DNA of 37,259 bases, taken from assembly GCA_020848055.1 (NCBI GenBank), contig JADLBB010000042.1:1-37259 (forward strand). The letters are read 5' to 3'. This stretch comes from Chloroflexota bacterium (GTDB taxonomy: Bacteria > Chloroflexota > Limnocylindria > QHBO01). Positions within the stretch are counted from its first letter, which is position 1; the number at the start of each line of letters is the position of its first letter. The notes under the pieces are model-generated. The model was not told the origin of the DNA, made no database searches, and worked only from the letters and a program-made list of their open reading frames with translations. Made by a program: the position numbers and the translations under genes. Shown here piece after piece: positions 37,231 to 37,259 of this stretch.

Positions 37231-37259
37231 CCGATTCGCATTGCCTCTCGTAGCGGACG

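Noticed and set aside
1-37259. CRISPR arrays, transposases, phage genes, toxin-antitoxin or defence loci
   Set aside because: No direct-repeat arrays, recombinase/transposase motifs or recognisable defence domains seen in the ORF track or by reading; region looks like core metabolism.

Overview
This is a high-GC bacterial chromosomal window, probably from an uncultured Chloroflexota-like or actinobacterial-like lineage (inferred from style, not tested). It is densely packed with mostly minus-strand operons. In order it contains: (1) an ogt / ECF sigma / DsbA-like / deoC cluster; (2) a nickel superoxide dismutase pair (sodN-sodX); (3) a plus-strand GNAT/FemAB-like gene; (4) a ~10.7 kb type II fatty-acid synthesis and acetyl-CoA carboxylase locus headed by birA and an ECF sigma factor, including a second BCCP-like protein that lacks the biotinylation lysine; (5) trpS and an AI-2E/PerM-family permease on the plus strand; (6) a complete Opp/Dpp-type ABC importer; (7) a small SWIM zinc-finger protein followed by a strongly structured intergenic element; (8) PGI/PMI and phosphohexomutase; (9) an orphan Opp-like permease pair; (10) a secreted protein with duplicated Cys domains; (11) DUF374 acyltransferase, manC-like and proC genes; (12) metK, a Cys-rich lipoprotein and ahcY. 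No tRNA, rRNA, CRISPR, transposon or phage signal was recognised. The main leads are the birA-sigma-small membrane protein-acc/fab arrangement with its non-biotinylatable BCCP paralogue, the structured 24642-24728 element, apparently leaderless promoters, and OppB-type permeases with extra hydrophobic insertions. I saw no clearly new defence or mobile system.
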